A stretch of DNA of 5,522 nucleotides from Alphaproteobacteria bacterium (GTDB taxonomy: Bacteria; Pseudomonadota; Alphaproteobacteria; Rhodobacterales; Rhodobacteraceae). The notes below the pieces were generated by a model that was not told the origin of the DNA, searched no databases, and worked only from the letters and a program-made list of their open reading frames with translations. The stretch's first letter is position 1. Each line of letters starts with the position of its first letter. The translations under genes were made by a program, and so were the position numbers. Shown piece by piece: positions 1-5,324 of this stretch. The stretch spans positions 1 to 5,522 of the forward strand of contig JAUHWJ010000171.1 in assembly GCA_030424705.1 (NCBI GenBank), read 5' to 3'.

Positions 1-408
1 CATCAGCTCGAAGGGCGTCAGCGCGCCGGACCAGAGCGCCCAGAGATAGGCGGTGTGGAGCGCGATCACGAGGAAGCTGAACACGTCCTCCCAGAAGAAG
101 GCCGGGGCGAAGAGCCAGCGCCCGAACACGACCTTCTCCCAGATCGCCCCCGTGACCATGATCGCGTAGAGAAAGCCCGTCTTGACGACGATGGAGATGG
201 TCGCCGCCCCATAGCCCTCGCCCGTGGCGAGGAAGCGGAGCACGAGCGCGAGCGAGGCGAGGAAAACGAGGAACTGCACCGGCGCAAGAACGCCCTGAAC
301 GAGCGTCCAGACCGTGTCGTCACGCCGCCGCCGCTCCTCCGCCGTGTAGAGCGGCCGGGCGCGGGCTTTCCCCGTCAGTCCCTCCCGCCTGTCTTCGCCC
401 TTCGGCAT
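1..408 (-). CDS. bchF: 3-vinyl bacteriochlorophyllide hydratase BchF, 5' part (C-terminus outside window)
   Basis: BchF hydrates the 3-vinyl group of chlorophyllide or bacteriochlorophyllide to 3-hydroxyethyl, a step toward BChl a at the cytoplasmic membrane. The 136 codons present run from ATG at 408 down to base 1 without a stop; the family is somewhat longer, so a short C-terminal piece is missing. Recognition rests on family-typical stretches: LYTAEERRRRD near residues 20-30, WTLVQGVLAPVQFLVF at 34-49, ATGEGYGAAT at 61-70, VTGAIWEKVVFG at 85-96 and the APAFFWEDVFSFLVIALHTA region at 101-120. Hydrophobic stretches at about 36-60, 70-90 and 108-127 suggest membrane segments. The start is supported by GGGAGG (complement of 416-421) 7 nt upstream. 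It is transcribed divergently from aerR. In related clusters bchF heads a bchFNBHLM operon, which here would continue to the left (inferred). I recognised the family from remembered sequence, not from a search. Confidence 0.95.
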   Translation of the reverse strand, partial: MPKGEDRREGLTGKARARPLYTAEERRRRDDTVWTLVQGVLAPVQFLVFLASLALVLRFLATGEGYGAATISIVVKTGFLYAIMVTGAIWEKVVFGRWLFAPAFFWEDVFSFLVIALHTAYLWALWSGALTPFELM

Positions 409-440
409 CCTGTCGCCTCCCGCCTTTCGGCCTTGGATGA

Positions 441-470
441 ACGATATGTTTCGGCGCGAAGGACTGTCAA
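441..470 (-). promoter_or_regulatory. Candidate sigma-70-type promoter for bchF
   Basis: On the minus strand, TTGACA (complement of 465-470) is followed after 18 bp by TATCGT (complement of 441-446). This gives a consensus -35 box and a fair -10 box. Transcription would begin about 25 nt before the bchF ATG, leaving room for the GGGAGG ribosome-binding site. The -35 hexamer lies inside the PpsR operator at 465-482, so bound repressor would block RNA polymerase. The promoter is inferred from sequence only. Confidence 0.5.
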
Positions 471-482
471 TTGAAACTTACA
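465..482. promoter_or_regulatory. PpsR/CrtJ operator, bchF-proximal (TGT-N12-ACA)
   Basis: The sequence TGTCAATTGAAACTTACA matches the PpsR/CrtJ consensus TGT-N12-ACA exactly. The TGTCAA arm is the reverse complement of a -35-type TTGACA. The known role of such sites is aerobic and light-dependent repression of bch, crt and puc genes. Position over the presumed bchF -35 box fits direct repression of bchF. Confidence 0.8.
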
Positions 483-628
483 GTTTTTCGCCACTCCGTC
501 AGGATCCGAAGACAGACGCCGCCCGGAAGGGAATCTGAGACAAGATATTGAAAACATTCGAATTATCTGAAGACCCCTCAACCTGGGCGTGAAAAATCCG
601 GCCGAAATCTTCACGATGCGAAAATCGT

Positions 629-646
629 TGTCAGGTTTTTTTGACA
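629..646. promoter_or_regulatory. PpsR/CrtJ operator, aerR-proximal (TGT-N12-ACA)
   Basis: The sequence TGTCAGGTTTTTTTGACA is a second exact TGT-N12-ACA match, with perfect TGTCA/TGACA outer arms. It lies about 100 bp before the chosen aerR start and 164 bp, centre to centre, from the bchF-proximal site. It could mediate autoregulation of aerR-ppsR, or cooperate with the other site in controlling bchF. Confidence 0.78.
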
Positions 647-669
647 ATCAGGTGCGAACGCGGCACAGT
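641..669 (+). promoter_or_regulatory. Weak candidate promoter for aerR-ppsR
   Basis: A consensus TTGACA at 641-646 lies in the right arm of the second PpsR operator. At 17 bp spacing the -10 position (664-669, CACAGT) matches poorly. The -35 is therefore good and the -10 unconvincing; the real promoter may depend on an activator or lie elsewhere in the intergenic region. Confidence 0.25.
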
Positions 670-734
670 GTCGCCAAGCTGTTTCGAGTCGGCCGGCGAA
701 GACACGCCGGAGGCTTGGAGGCGGGCCCAAGCCC

Positions 735-739
735 GGGAG
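735..739 (+). promoter_or_regulatory. Ribosome-binding site that decides the aerR start
   Basis: GGGAG lies 9 nt before ATG 749. The alternative in-frame ATG at 740 follows it directly, too close for normal Shine-Dalgarno use. A second purine-rich run, GGAGG at 717-721, is 18 nt before ATG 740 and too far. This favours 749 as the start. Confidence 0.6.
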
Positions 740-748
740 ATGCGGGTC

Positions 749-1570
749 ATGCAGAAAGACGTACGTTCACCAGCCCGAGACAGGAGCGCTCCGCATCGCA
801 GCGAATTCACTTCGCTCGCCAGCCGCGCGCTCGCCGTTCTCGCAGCCCGGTGCCCGCGGAGCGGGGAAACGGCGGAGCCTTCGCTCCTGGCCTTGCTGGA
901 GACGGCGGCCTTCGAGCAGGATCGCGCGAAACGGCTGAAGGTGCTCGACGAACTTCAGGGATTGGGCGTCAGCGACGAGAGCATCGTCGATCTCTACATT
1001 CCCGCACTCGCCCGCCGGCTCGGCGAGGACTGGTGCGACGACAAGCGGAGCTTCGCCGAGGTCTCCATCGCCGTGGCGCGGCTTCAGTCCATGTTGCACG
1101 ACATCGCGGTGGACTGGGCGCAGGAGCGGCCGGGCGCGGCGGATGCGCCGGAAGTCCTCATCGTGGTGAGGGACCAGGAATACCATACGCTCGGCGCGCT
1201 GATCGCCGCCACGCAGTTCCGCCGCGCCGGCGCGGAGACGCGCATCGCCCTCGGCGTGACGGACGGTGAAATTCTCGCGGAAGCTCTATATAGCAAGGTG
1301 GACTTGGTCGCCATTTCGGCTTCGAGCGGGGAAAACCTTGATTCCGTTGCGAGACTGGTGGAAAAGCTCAAGCAGAGAGAGGACGCGCCGGTCGTGGCCG
1401 TCGGCGGATCGGCGCTCATGTCCTGCGATGACCTCGCAGCGCGCGTCGGCGCAGACATCGCGACCTGCGATCCACAAGAGGCGCTGCGGCTGTGCGAACT
1501 GACAAGGTCGAAAGACGACAGGACGAAAGCGGGCGGCCGCATGCCGCCCCAGTCAGCGTCGGCGCCGTGA
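749..1570 (+). CDS. aerR: Cobalamin-binding antirepressor AerR/PpaA of PpsR/CrtJ
   Basis: AerR (PpaA) is a cytoplasmic regulator that binds cobalamin and modulates the repressor PpsR/CrtJ; in Rhodobacter capsulatus it is a light-responsive antirepressor. The predicted protein has 273 residues. The N-terminal half is helical and includes the family-typical block from LGEDWCDDKRSFAEV (about 91-105) through SIAVARLQSML (106-116). The C-terminal half is a Rossmann-like B12 domain: EYHTLGA at 144-150 is the equivalent of the DxHxxG motif, with His146 the likely axial cobalt ligand. AISASSG follows near 188-194 and VAVGGSAL near 216-223. I chose ATG 749 because of its GGGAG at 9 nt; ATG 740, or a TTG at 641 inside the operator, are other in-frame possibilities. 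The stop overlaps the ppsR start (GTGA), so the two are probably co-translated. The last ~25 residues are a polar tail outside the B12 fold. Confidence 0.9.
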   Translation: MQKDVRSPARDRSAPHRSEFTSLASRALAVLAARCPRSGETAEPSLLALLETAAFEQDRAKRLKVLDELQGLGVSDESIVDLYIPALARRLGEDWCDDKRSFAEVSIAVARLQSMLHDIAVDWAQERPGAADAPEVLIVVRDQEYHTLGALIAATQFRRAGAETRIALGVTDGEILAEALYSKVDLVAISASSGENLDSVARLVEKLKQREDAPVVAVGGSALMSCDDLAARVGADIATCDPQEALRLCELTRSKDDRTKAGGRMPPQSASAP

Positions 1571-2979
1571 GCGCCCGGGACGGTTCCCTCTGGCCCGGCC
1601 GGACGCTCCCCCAGATCGCGCCGGAAATCCTCACCGACATTCTCGCCCGCGCTTCCGACATCGCCATCGTCGTGGCCGACGGCGGGCTCGTGATGTCCCT
1701 GCTCATCAACCCGAACAACCGGTCCTTCGGCCGGCTCGACCATTGGCAGGGCCGCGACCTCAGGGACTTCCTGACGCCGGAGAGCGTGCCGAAGCTCGAC
1801 GCAAAGCTGGCCGCGGCGGCGACGGGCGGGGACATTTCCGGGCCCATCGAGCTGAACCACTCCGACAACGCGACCTGGGAATTCCCGATTCGCTATACGC
1901 TCCATCCGCTCGGGCGGGACGGGGCGATTCTCATGCTGGGGCGGGACCTTCGCCCCATCGCCGAGGTGCAGCTCCAGCTCGCCAAGGCGCAGCTCGCGCT
2001 TGAGCGGGACCATGAGGCGCAGCGGGAATTCGACACGCGCTATCGCGTGCTGCTCAACGTCACGCACGATGCGGTCGTCTTCGTCGCCATCGGCAGCGGG
2101 CGGATCACGGACCTCAACAAGGCCGCCGCCGCCCTCCTCGGGTCGCAGCGCGATTCGCTGATCGGCGCGCCCTTCGCGCAGGAATTCGAATCGCGCCGGG
2201 GCGGCGAGGTGATCGAGAGCCTGATCGGCGCGGTTGACCGGGGGCCGACCGAGCTCCGCACCCGCCGCGGCGGTCGAGAGGTGCGCGTCAGCCCCACCCT
2301 CTTCCGCGCGGCCGGGGAGCGCCTGCTCGTCTGCCGGATCGACCGGGAAGGCGGGGCGGAGCGGGGCGGCGACGAGCTGAGCGAGGGGCTTCAGGGCCTC
2401 TACCGCGAAGGGCCGGACGCCATCGTCTTCACCGGGGCGGACGGCGTGATCCGCGCCGCGAACGACGCTTTCCTCGCGATGATCGAGGCGGCGGACCTCG
2501 CCGCGCTCAAGGGCCGCCTCTTCTCAGACTTCCTGGGCCGCGGCGGCGTGGACATGCGCATCCTGACCGAGAACGCCGCGCGCGCCGGGCAGATTCGCCT
2601 CTACGGCACGCGGCTCGCCGGAGTCTTCGGCGCGGAAGTCCCCGTGGAGATTTCCGCGACCTATCTCGAAGACAGGACGCGCCCCGCCTACGCCTTCGTC
2701 ATCCGGGACGCCGGGCGCGCCGAGGGTGTGCGCGCCGCGGCCGGCGCGGGCGCCGCCGCAGCGATGGACGATCCGTCCCGCTCCGTCGTCGACCTCGTGG
2801 GCTCCACGACGCTCCGCGAGATCGTGGCGGAGACGACGGAAGTGGTCGAGAAGATGTGCATCGAGACGGCCGTCTCCCTCACAAACAACAACCGCGTCGC
2901 AGCGGCGGACATGCTCGGCCTTTCGCGCCAGAGCCTCTATGTGAAGCTGCGGAAATACGGCCTGCTGGAACGCGGCTGA
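1567..2979 (+). CDS. ppsR: Photosynthesis gene repressor PpsR/CrtJ (PAS-PAS-HTH)
   Basis: PpsR/CrtJ represses BChl, carotenoid and light-harvesting genes under aerobic conditions by binding TGT-N12-ACA pairs. The 470-residue product matches the family length. In order: an N-terminal PAS-like domain (about 13-125, with NPNNRSFG at 49-56 and WEFPIRYTLHPLGRD at 104-118); a helical Q-linker (about 127-157, RPIAEVQLQLAKAQLALERD); PAS1 (about 158-260); PAS2 (about 278-382); and a C-terminal Fis-type helix-turn-helix (about 425-470, with NNRVAAADMLGLSRQSLYVK at 441-460). It has only two cysteines, Cys256 (LLVCRID) and Cys431 (EKMCIET), at the places of the two redox-reactive cysteines of Rhodobacter PpsR/CrtJ. 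GTG 1567 was chosen because it gives the usual length and family-like N-terminus; the frame stays open back to a GTG at 1492. There is no clear Shine-Dalgarno sequence, so translation probably depends on aerR through the GTGA overlap. Confidence 0.95.
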   Translation: MSARDGSLWPGRTLPQIAPEILTDILARASDIAIVVADGGLVMSLLINPNNRSFGRLDHWQGRDLRDFLTPESVPKLDAKLAAAATGGDISGPIELNHSDNATWEFPIRYTLHPLGRDGAILMLGRDLRPIAEVQLQLAKAQLALERDHEAQREFDTRYRVLLNVTHDAVVFVAIGSGRITDLNKAAAALLGSQRDSLIGAPFAQEFESRRGGEVIESLIGAVDRGPTELRTRRGGREVRVSPTLFRAAGERLLVCRIDREGGAERGGDELSEGLQGLYREGPDAIVFTGADGVIRAANDAFLAMIEAADLAALKGRLFSDFLGRGGVDMRILTENAARAGQIRLYGTRLAGVFGAEVPVEISATYLEDRTRPAYAFVIRDAGRAEGVRAAAGAGAAAAMDDPSRSVVDLVGSTTLREIVAETTEVVEKMCIETAVSLTNNNRVAAADMLGLSRQSLYVKLRKYGLLERG

Positions 2980-2996
2980 GCCGCCTTCCCTCCGCG

Positions 2997-3020
2997 GCGC
3001 CCCGCCCTGCGCCGGGGCGC
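2997..3020 (+). repeat. GC-rich stem-loop after ppsR
   Basis: GCGCCCCG (2997-3004) and CGGGGCGC (3013-3020) can form an 8-bp stem with an 8-nt loop, 17 nt after the ppsR stop. No T-run follows, so it is not a classical terminator. It could protect the mRNA 3' end against exonucleases, or be chance in very GC-rich DNA. Confidence 0.4.
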
Positions 3021-3068
3021 GCCCCGCGCCCTCCCGCTCGCCCGTGAAGAGTTCCGCCGAATGGAACC

Positions 3069-3093
3069 CGCCCCCGCAAACGGGGGCGTTTTT
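3069..3093 (+). terminator. Rho-independent terminator of aerR-ppsR
   Basis: CGCCCCCG (3069-3076) pairs perfectly with CGGGGGCG (3081-3088) around a CAAA loop, and five T residues follow at 3089-3093. The T-run is only on the plus-strand side, so it should terminate ppsR transcription and insulate bchG, whose promoter begins a few bases later. Confidence 0.88.
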
Positions 3094-3096
3094 CTG

Positions 3097-3124
3097 TTGA
3101 ACGGGCGCAGACTGTCAGTAATAT
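3097..3124 (+). promoter_or_regulatory. Candidate promoter for the bchG operon
   Basis: TTGAAC (3097-3102) and TAATAT (3119-3124) are separated by 16 bp, a credible sigma-70-type promoter right after the terminator T-run. Transcription would start near 3131-3132, only 2-3 nt before the bchG ATG, giving a leaderless or almost leaderless mRNA. The -10 box is the exact centre of the PpsR operator. This is inferred from sequence only. Confidence 0.55.
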
Positions 3125-3130
3125 CTGACA
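3113..3130. promoter_or_regulatory. PpsR/CrtJ operator at the bchG start (perfect palindrome)
   Basis: TGTCAGTAATATCTGACA is an exact TGT-N12-ACA match. The inverted repeat extends one base pair pair further outward on each side: 8-base arms at 3111-3118 and 3125-3132 flank the 6-bp centre TAATAT. It covers the presumed -10 element and ends 3 nt before the bchG ATG, so repressor binding should exclude polymerase from the promoter. Confidence 0.88.
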
Positions 3131-3133
3131 GTC

Positions 3134-4030
3134 ATGAGCGTCAACCAAACGATACAGATTCACCGCGCGCCCGACCCGGCGGCGCTCCTCGAACTCGTAA
3201 AGCCGATCACCTGGTTTCCCCCGATCTGGGCCTATCTCTGCGGCGCCGTCTCCTCCGGCGAGCCATTGCTGGAAAACTGGGGCCTCGCCCTCGTCGGCAT
3301 GGCGCTGGCGGGGCCGATCACCTGCGGCATGAGCCAGGCGGCGAACGACTGGTGCGACCGGCATGTGGACGCGATCAACGAGCCGAACCGGCCGATTCCC
3401 TCGGGCCGCGTGCCGGGCCGCTGGGGCCTTTACGTCGCGCTCGCGATGTCCCTCATCTCTCTCGCCGTCGGCTGGACGCTCGGGCCCTGGGGCTTCGGCG
3501 CGACCGTCTTCGGCGTTCTCGCCGCCTGGGCCTATTCGGCGGAGCCGGTGCGGCTGAAGCGGTCGGGATGGTGGGGGCCGGGGCTGGTCGGCCTCTGCTA
3601 TGAGGGGCTGCCGTGGTTCACAGGCGCCGCCGTCCTCGCCGCCGGCGCGCCGGCATGGGAGGTCGTCGCCATCGCCGCGCTCTATGCGCTCGGCGCGCAC
3701 GGGATCATGACTCTCAACGATTTCAAGGCGCTGGAGGGCGACCGGAAGATGGGCGTCAATTCCCTCCCGGTCACGCTCGGGCCCGAACGGGCTGCGCGCT
3801 TCGCCTGCTGGGCGATGGCGGTTCCGCAGGTCGGCGTCGTCGGCCTCCTTCTCCTCTGGGGGCGCCCCGCCTTCGCCGCCGCCGTCCTCGCCCTCCTCGT
3901 CGCGCAGCTCTTCGCGATGCGCGTCCTGCTGCGGGACCCGAAGGGGAAGGCGCCCTGGTATAACGGCGTCGGCGTCGTCCTCTACGTCTCCGGCATGATG
4001 GTCTCCGCCTTCGCGCTGAGGGGTTTGTGA
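3134..4030 (+). CDS. bchG: Bacteriochlorophyll a synthase BchG (UbiA-type prenyltransferase)
   Basis: BchG is an integral membrane enzyme that esterifies bacteriochlorophyllide a with geranylgeranyl (or phytyl) diphosphate, the tail-attachment step of BChl a synthesis. The 298-residue product is normal in length. The early stretch LLELVKPITWFPPIWAYLCG (18-37) is characteristic. The first Asp-rich prenyl-diphosphate/Mg motif is NDWCDRHVD (71-79), followed by INEPNRPIPSGR (81-92). YSAEPVRLKRSGWWG lies at 134-148, and the second Asp-rich motif is NDFKALEGD (195-203), leading into KMGVNSLPVTLG. Several hydrophobic segments fit the multi-helix UbiA fold. ATG 3134 matches the family N-terminus and no nearby downstream start exists, yet there is no Shine-Dalgarno sequence; the bases before it are the PpsR operator. 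The stop overlaps the next gene's start (TGATG). Confidence 0.97.
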   Translation: MSVNQTIQIHRAPDPAALLELVKPITWFPPIWAYLCGAVSSGEPLLENWGLALVGMALAGPITCGMSQAANDWCDRHVDAINEPNRPIPSGRVPGRWGLYVALAMSLISLAVGWTLGPWGFGATVFGVLAAWAYSAEPVRLKRSGWWGPGLVGLCYEGLPWFTGAAVLAAGAPAWEVVAIAALYALGAHGIMTLNDFKALEGDRKMGVNSLPVTLGPERAARFACWAMAVPQVGVVGLLLLWGRPAFAAAVLALLVAQLFAMRVLLRDPKGKAPWYNGVGVVLYVSGMMVSAFALRGL

Positions 4031-5322
4031 TGGGCCTTTCCTGGTTTTCCATCGTCCGGCTCGGCCTCGTGCAGATGGCGCTCGGCGCCGTCGTCGTGCT
4101 CACGACCTCGACGCTGAACCGCCTGATGGTGGTGGAGCTCGCGCTCCCCGCCGCCCTCCCCGGCGCGCTGGTTGCGCTCCATTACGGCGTGCAGATCAGC
4201 CGCCCCCGCTGGGGCTTCGCGGCGGATTCCGCCGGGCGGCGGACGCGCTGGATCGTGCGGGGCATGGGCCTCCTCGGCCTCGGCGCCGCGCTCGCCGCGC
4301 TGTCCGTCATCGTGCTGGAGACGCGCTTCGCGGAGGGCCTCGCGCTCTCGATCCTCGCCTATGCGTTGATCGGCTTCGGCGTCGGCGCCTCGGGGACCTC
4401 GCTGCTCGCGCTCCTCGCCGCCGGCGCTGCGGAGCGGCGGCGGGCGGCGGCGGCGTCCATCACCTGGCTGATGATGATCTTCGGCATCGCCGTCACGGCC
4501 GGAACGGTCGGCGCGCTGCTCGATCCCTACACCCACGCCCGCCTCATGGTCATCGTCGCGGCGGTGACGGGCGGCGCCTTCCTCGTCACCTGCCTCGCCG
4601 TCGCGGGGATCGAGCGCCGCCTCGCGCCGACCCCGCCGCAGCCCGAAGGCGCGCCCTTCATGGAGGCCTTGCGCGAGGTCTGGGCAGAGCCGAAGGCGCG
4701 GATGTTCACGCTTTTCGTCTTCCTCTCGATGACCGCCTATTTCATGCAGGAACTGATCCTGGAGCCCTATGCGGGCCTCGTCTTCGGCTTCACGCCCGGC
4801 GCCTCCACCGGCCTTTCCGGGGCGCAGCACGCCGGCGTCTTCGCCGGGATGCTGCTGGTCGGGATCGCCTGCACCGGGTTCCGCATCGGCGCGCTCCGCT
4901 CCTGGGTCGCGGCGGGCTGCGTCGGCTCGGCCGGCGCGCTCGGGCTCATCGCCGCGCTCGGGCCGATGGGGCCAGGCGCGCCGCTCGTGCCCGCGGTGAT
5001 CCTCCTCGGCTTCTTCAACGGCATGTTCGCCGTCGCGGCCATCGGCGCGATGATGGCGCTGGCCGGCGAGGGGCGGGAGCGGCGGGAGGGCACGCGCGTC
5101 GGCCTCTGGGGCGCGGCGCAGGCGCTCGCCGCCGGCTTCGGCGGCCTCCTCGGGGCGACGGCGGTCGATGTTTCACGGAGCCTCGTCGGCGCGGACGCGC
5201 CGGCTTTCGGGCTCGTCTTCACGGCGGAGGCGGCGCTCTTTCTCGCCGCCGCGCTCATGGCCATGAGAGTTATGGAAGGCGGGCGCATGGCGATGCGCGC
5301 CGCCGCCTTGCCGGGAGAATGA
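4030..5322 (+). CDS. PucC/BCH2-family major facilitator membrane protein
   Basis: This 430-residue, very hydrophobic protein belongs to the PucC/LhaA/BCH2 branch of the major facilitator superfamily, which accompanies light-harvesting and BChl genes. In Rhodobacter the corresponding gene (orf428 or bch2) also lies between bchG and bchP. Family members are thought to help deliver BChl or assemble light-harvesting complexes; the exact role of this branch is not settled. Visible family features are an N-terminal RLGLVQMALGAVVVLTTSTL (10-29), NRLMVVEL (30-37), the loop QISRPRWGFAADSAGRRTRW (55-74), and GASGTSLLALLAAGA (119-133). About 12 membrane segments can be outlined, with a longer hydrophilic loop near residues 195-225 between the halves. 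ATG 4030 overlaps the bchG stop and has GAGGGG (4018-4023) 6 nt upstream; GTG 4027 would add one residue. It is not a pucC of a puc operon, because its neighbours are bchG and bchP. Confidence 0.9.
   Translation: MGLSWFSIVRLGLVQMALGAVVVLTTSTLNRLMVVELALPAALPGALVALHYGVQISRPRWGFAADSAGRRTRWIVRGMGLLGLGAALAALSVIVLETRFAEGLALSILAYALIGFGVGASGTSLLALLAAGAAERRRAAAASITWLMMIFGIAVTAGTVGALLDPYTHARLMVIVAAVTGGAFLVTCLAVAGIERRLAPTPPQPEGAPFMEALREVWAEPKARMFTLFVFLSMTAYFMQELILEPYAGLVFGFTPGASTGLSGAQHAGVFAGMLLVGIACTGFRIGALRSWVAAGCVGSAGALGLIAALGPMGPGAPLVPAVILLGFFNGMFAVAAIGAMMALAGEGRERREGTRVGLWGAAQALAAGFGGLLGATAVDVSRSLVGADAPAFGLVFTAEAALFLAAALMAMRVMEGGRMAMRAAALPGE
5313..5317 (+). promoter_or_regulatory. Ribosome-binding site that decides the bchP start
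   Basis: GGGAG lies 7 nt before ATG 5325, good spacing. The in-frame ATG at 5319, which overlaps the upstream stop as ATGA, is only 1 nt away from it. The downstream ATG is therefore preferred; the difference is two residues (MR). Confidence 0.65.
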
Positions 5323-5324
5323 GG

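Larger units (their letters stand above)
409..748. promoter_or_regulatory. Divergent bchF / aerR control region
   Basis: This 340-bp gene-free stretch separates the divergent bchF and aerR starts. Its middle, about 465-650, is clearly richer in A/T than the flanking genes, as expected for promoters in a GC-rich genome. It holds two perfect TGT-N12-ACA palindromes (465-482 and 629-646), each overlapping a TTGACA hexamer that faces the nearer gene. I saw no FNR-type TTGAT-N4-ATCAA site, no tRNA and no convincing small gene. Open frames that cross it lack a supporting ribosome-binding site or family resemblance. Confidence 0.75.

Noticed and set aside
447..464. TGT at 447 tested as the left half of another PpsR site near bchF
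   Set aside because: At N12 spacing the right half is GAC and not ACA, so it does not meet the consensus.
55..474. Open frame of 139 codons on the plus strand across the bchF region
   Set aside because: It is antisense to a well-recognised BchF and has the charged, low-complexity composition typical of shadow frames in GC-rich DNA.
375..647. Minus-strand open frame covering much of the bchF/aerR intergenic region
   Set aside because: It overlaps the bchF start and both operators, has no convincing ribosome-binding site and resembles no family I know.
669..686. TGT at 669 tested as a third intergenic PpsR site
   Set aside because: The bases at the expected ACA position are TCG.
409..748. 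Search for an FNR-type site or a small RNA/peptide gene in the 340-bp intergenic region
   Set aside because: No TTGAT-N4-ATCAA-like palindrome, no terminator hairpin with a T-run and no short frame with a good ribosome-binding site were seen.
1286..1293. A/T-rich palindrome CTATATAG inside aerR
   Set aside because: It encodes conserved-looking AerR residues and has no -35 partner or other supporting signal; probably chance.
1492..1566. Possible 25-residue N-terminal extension of PpsR from GTG 1492
   Set aside because: It would overlap the aerR coding end extensively, has no ribosome-binding site, and precedes the point where PpsR family resemblance begins; the GTG at 1567 gives the usual length.
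2879..3700. Antisense open frame spanning the ppsR end, terminator and bchG start
   Set aside because: It crosses the terminator and operator and overlaps two confident genes; its composition is Arg/Gly/Pro-rich shadow sequence.
3982..4830. Long antisense open frame opposite the PucC-family gene
   Set aside because: Its translation is a run of Arg/Glu/Gly/His-rich low-complexity sequence, as expected from the codon bias of the real gene on the other strand.
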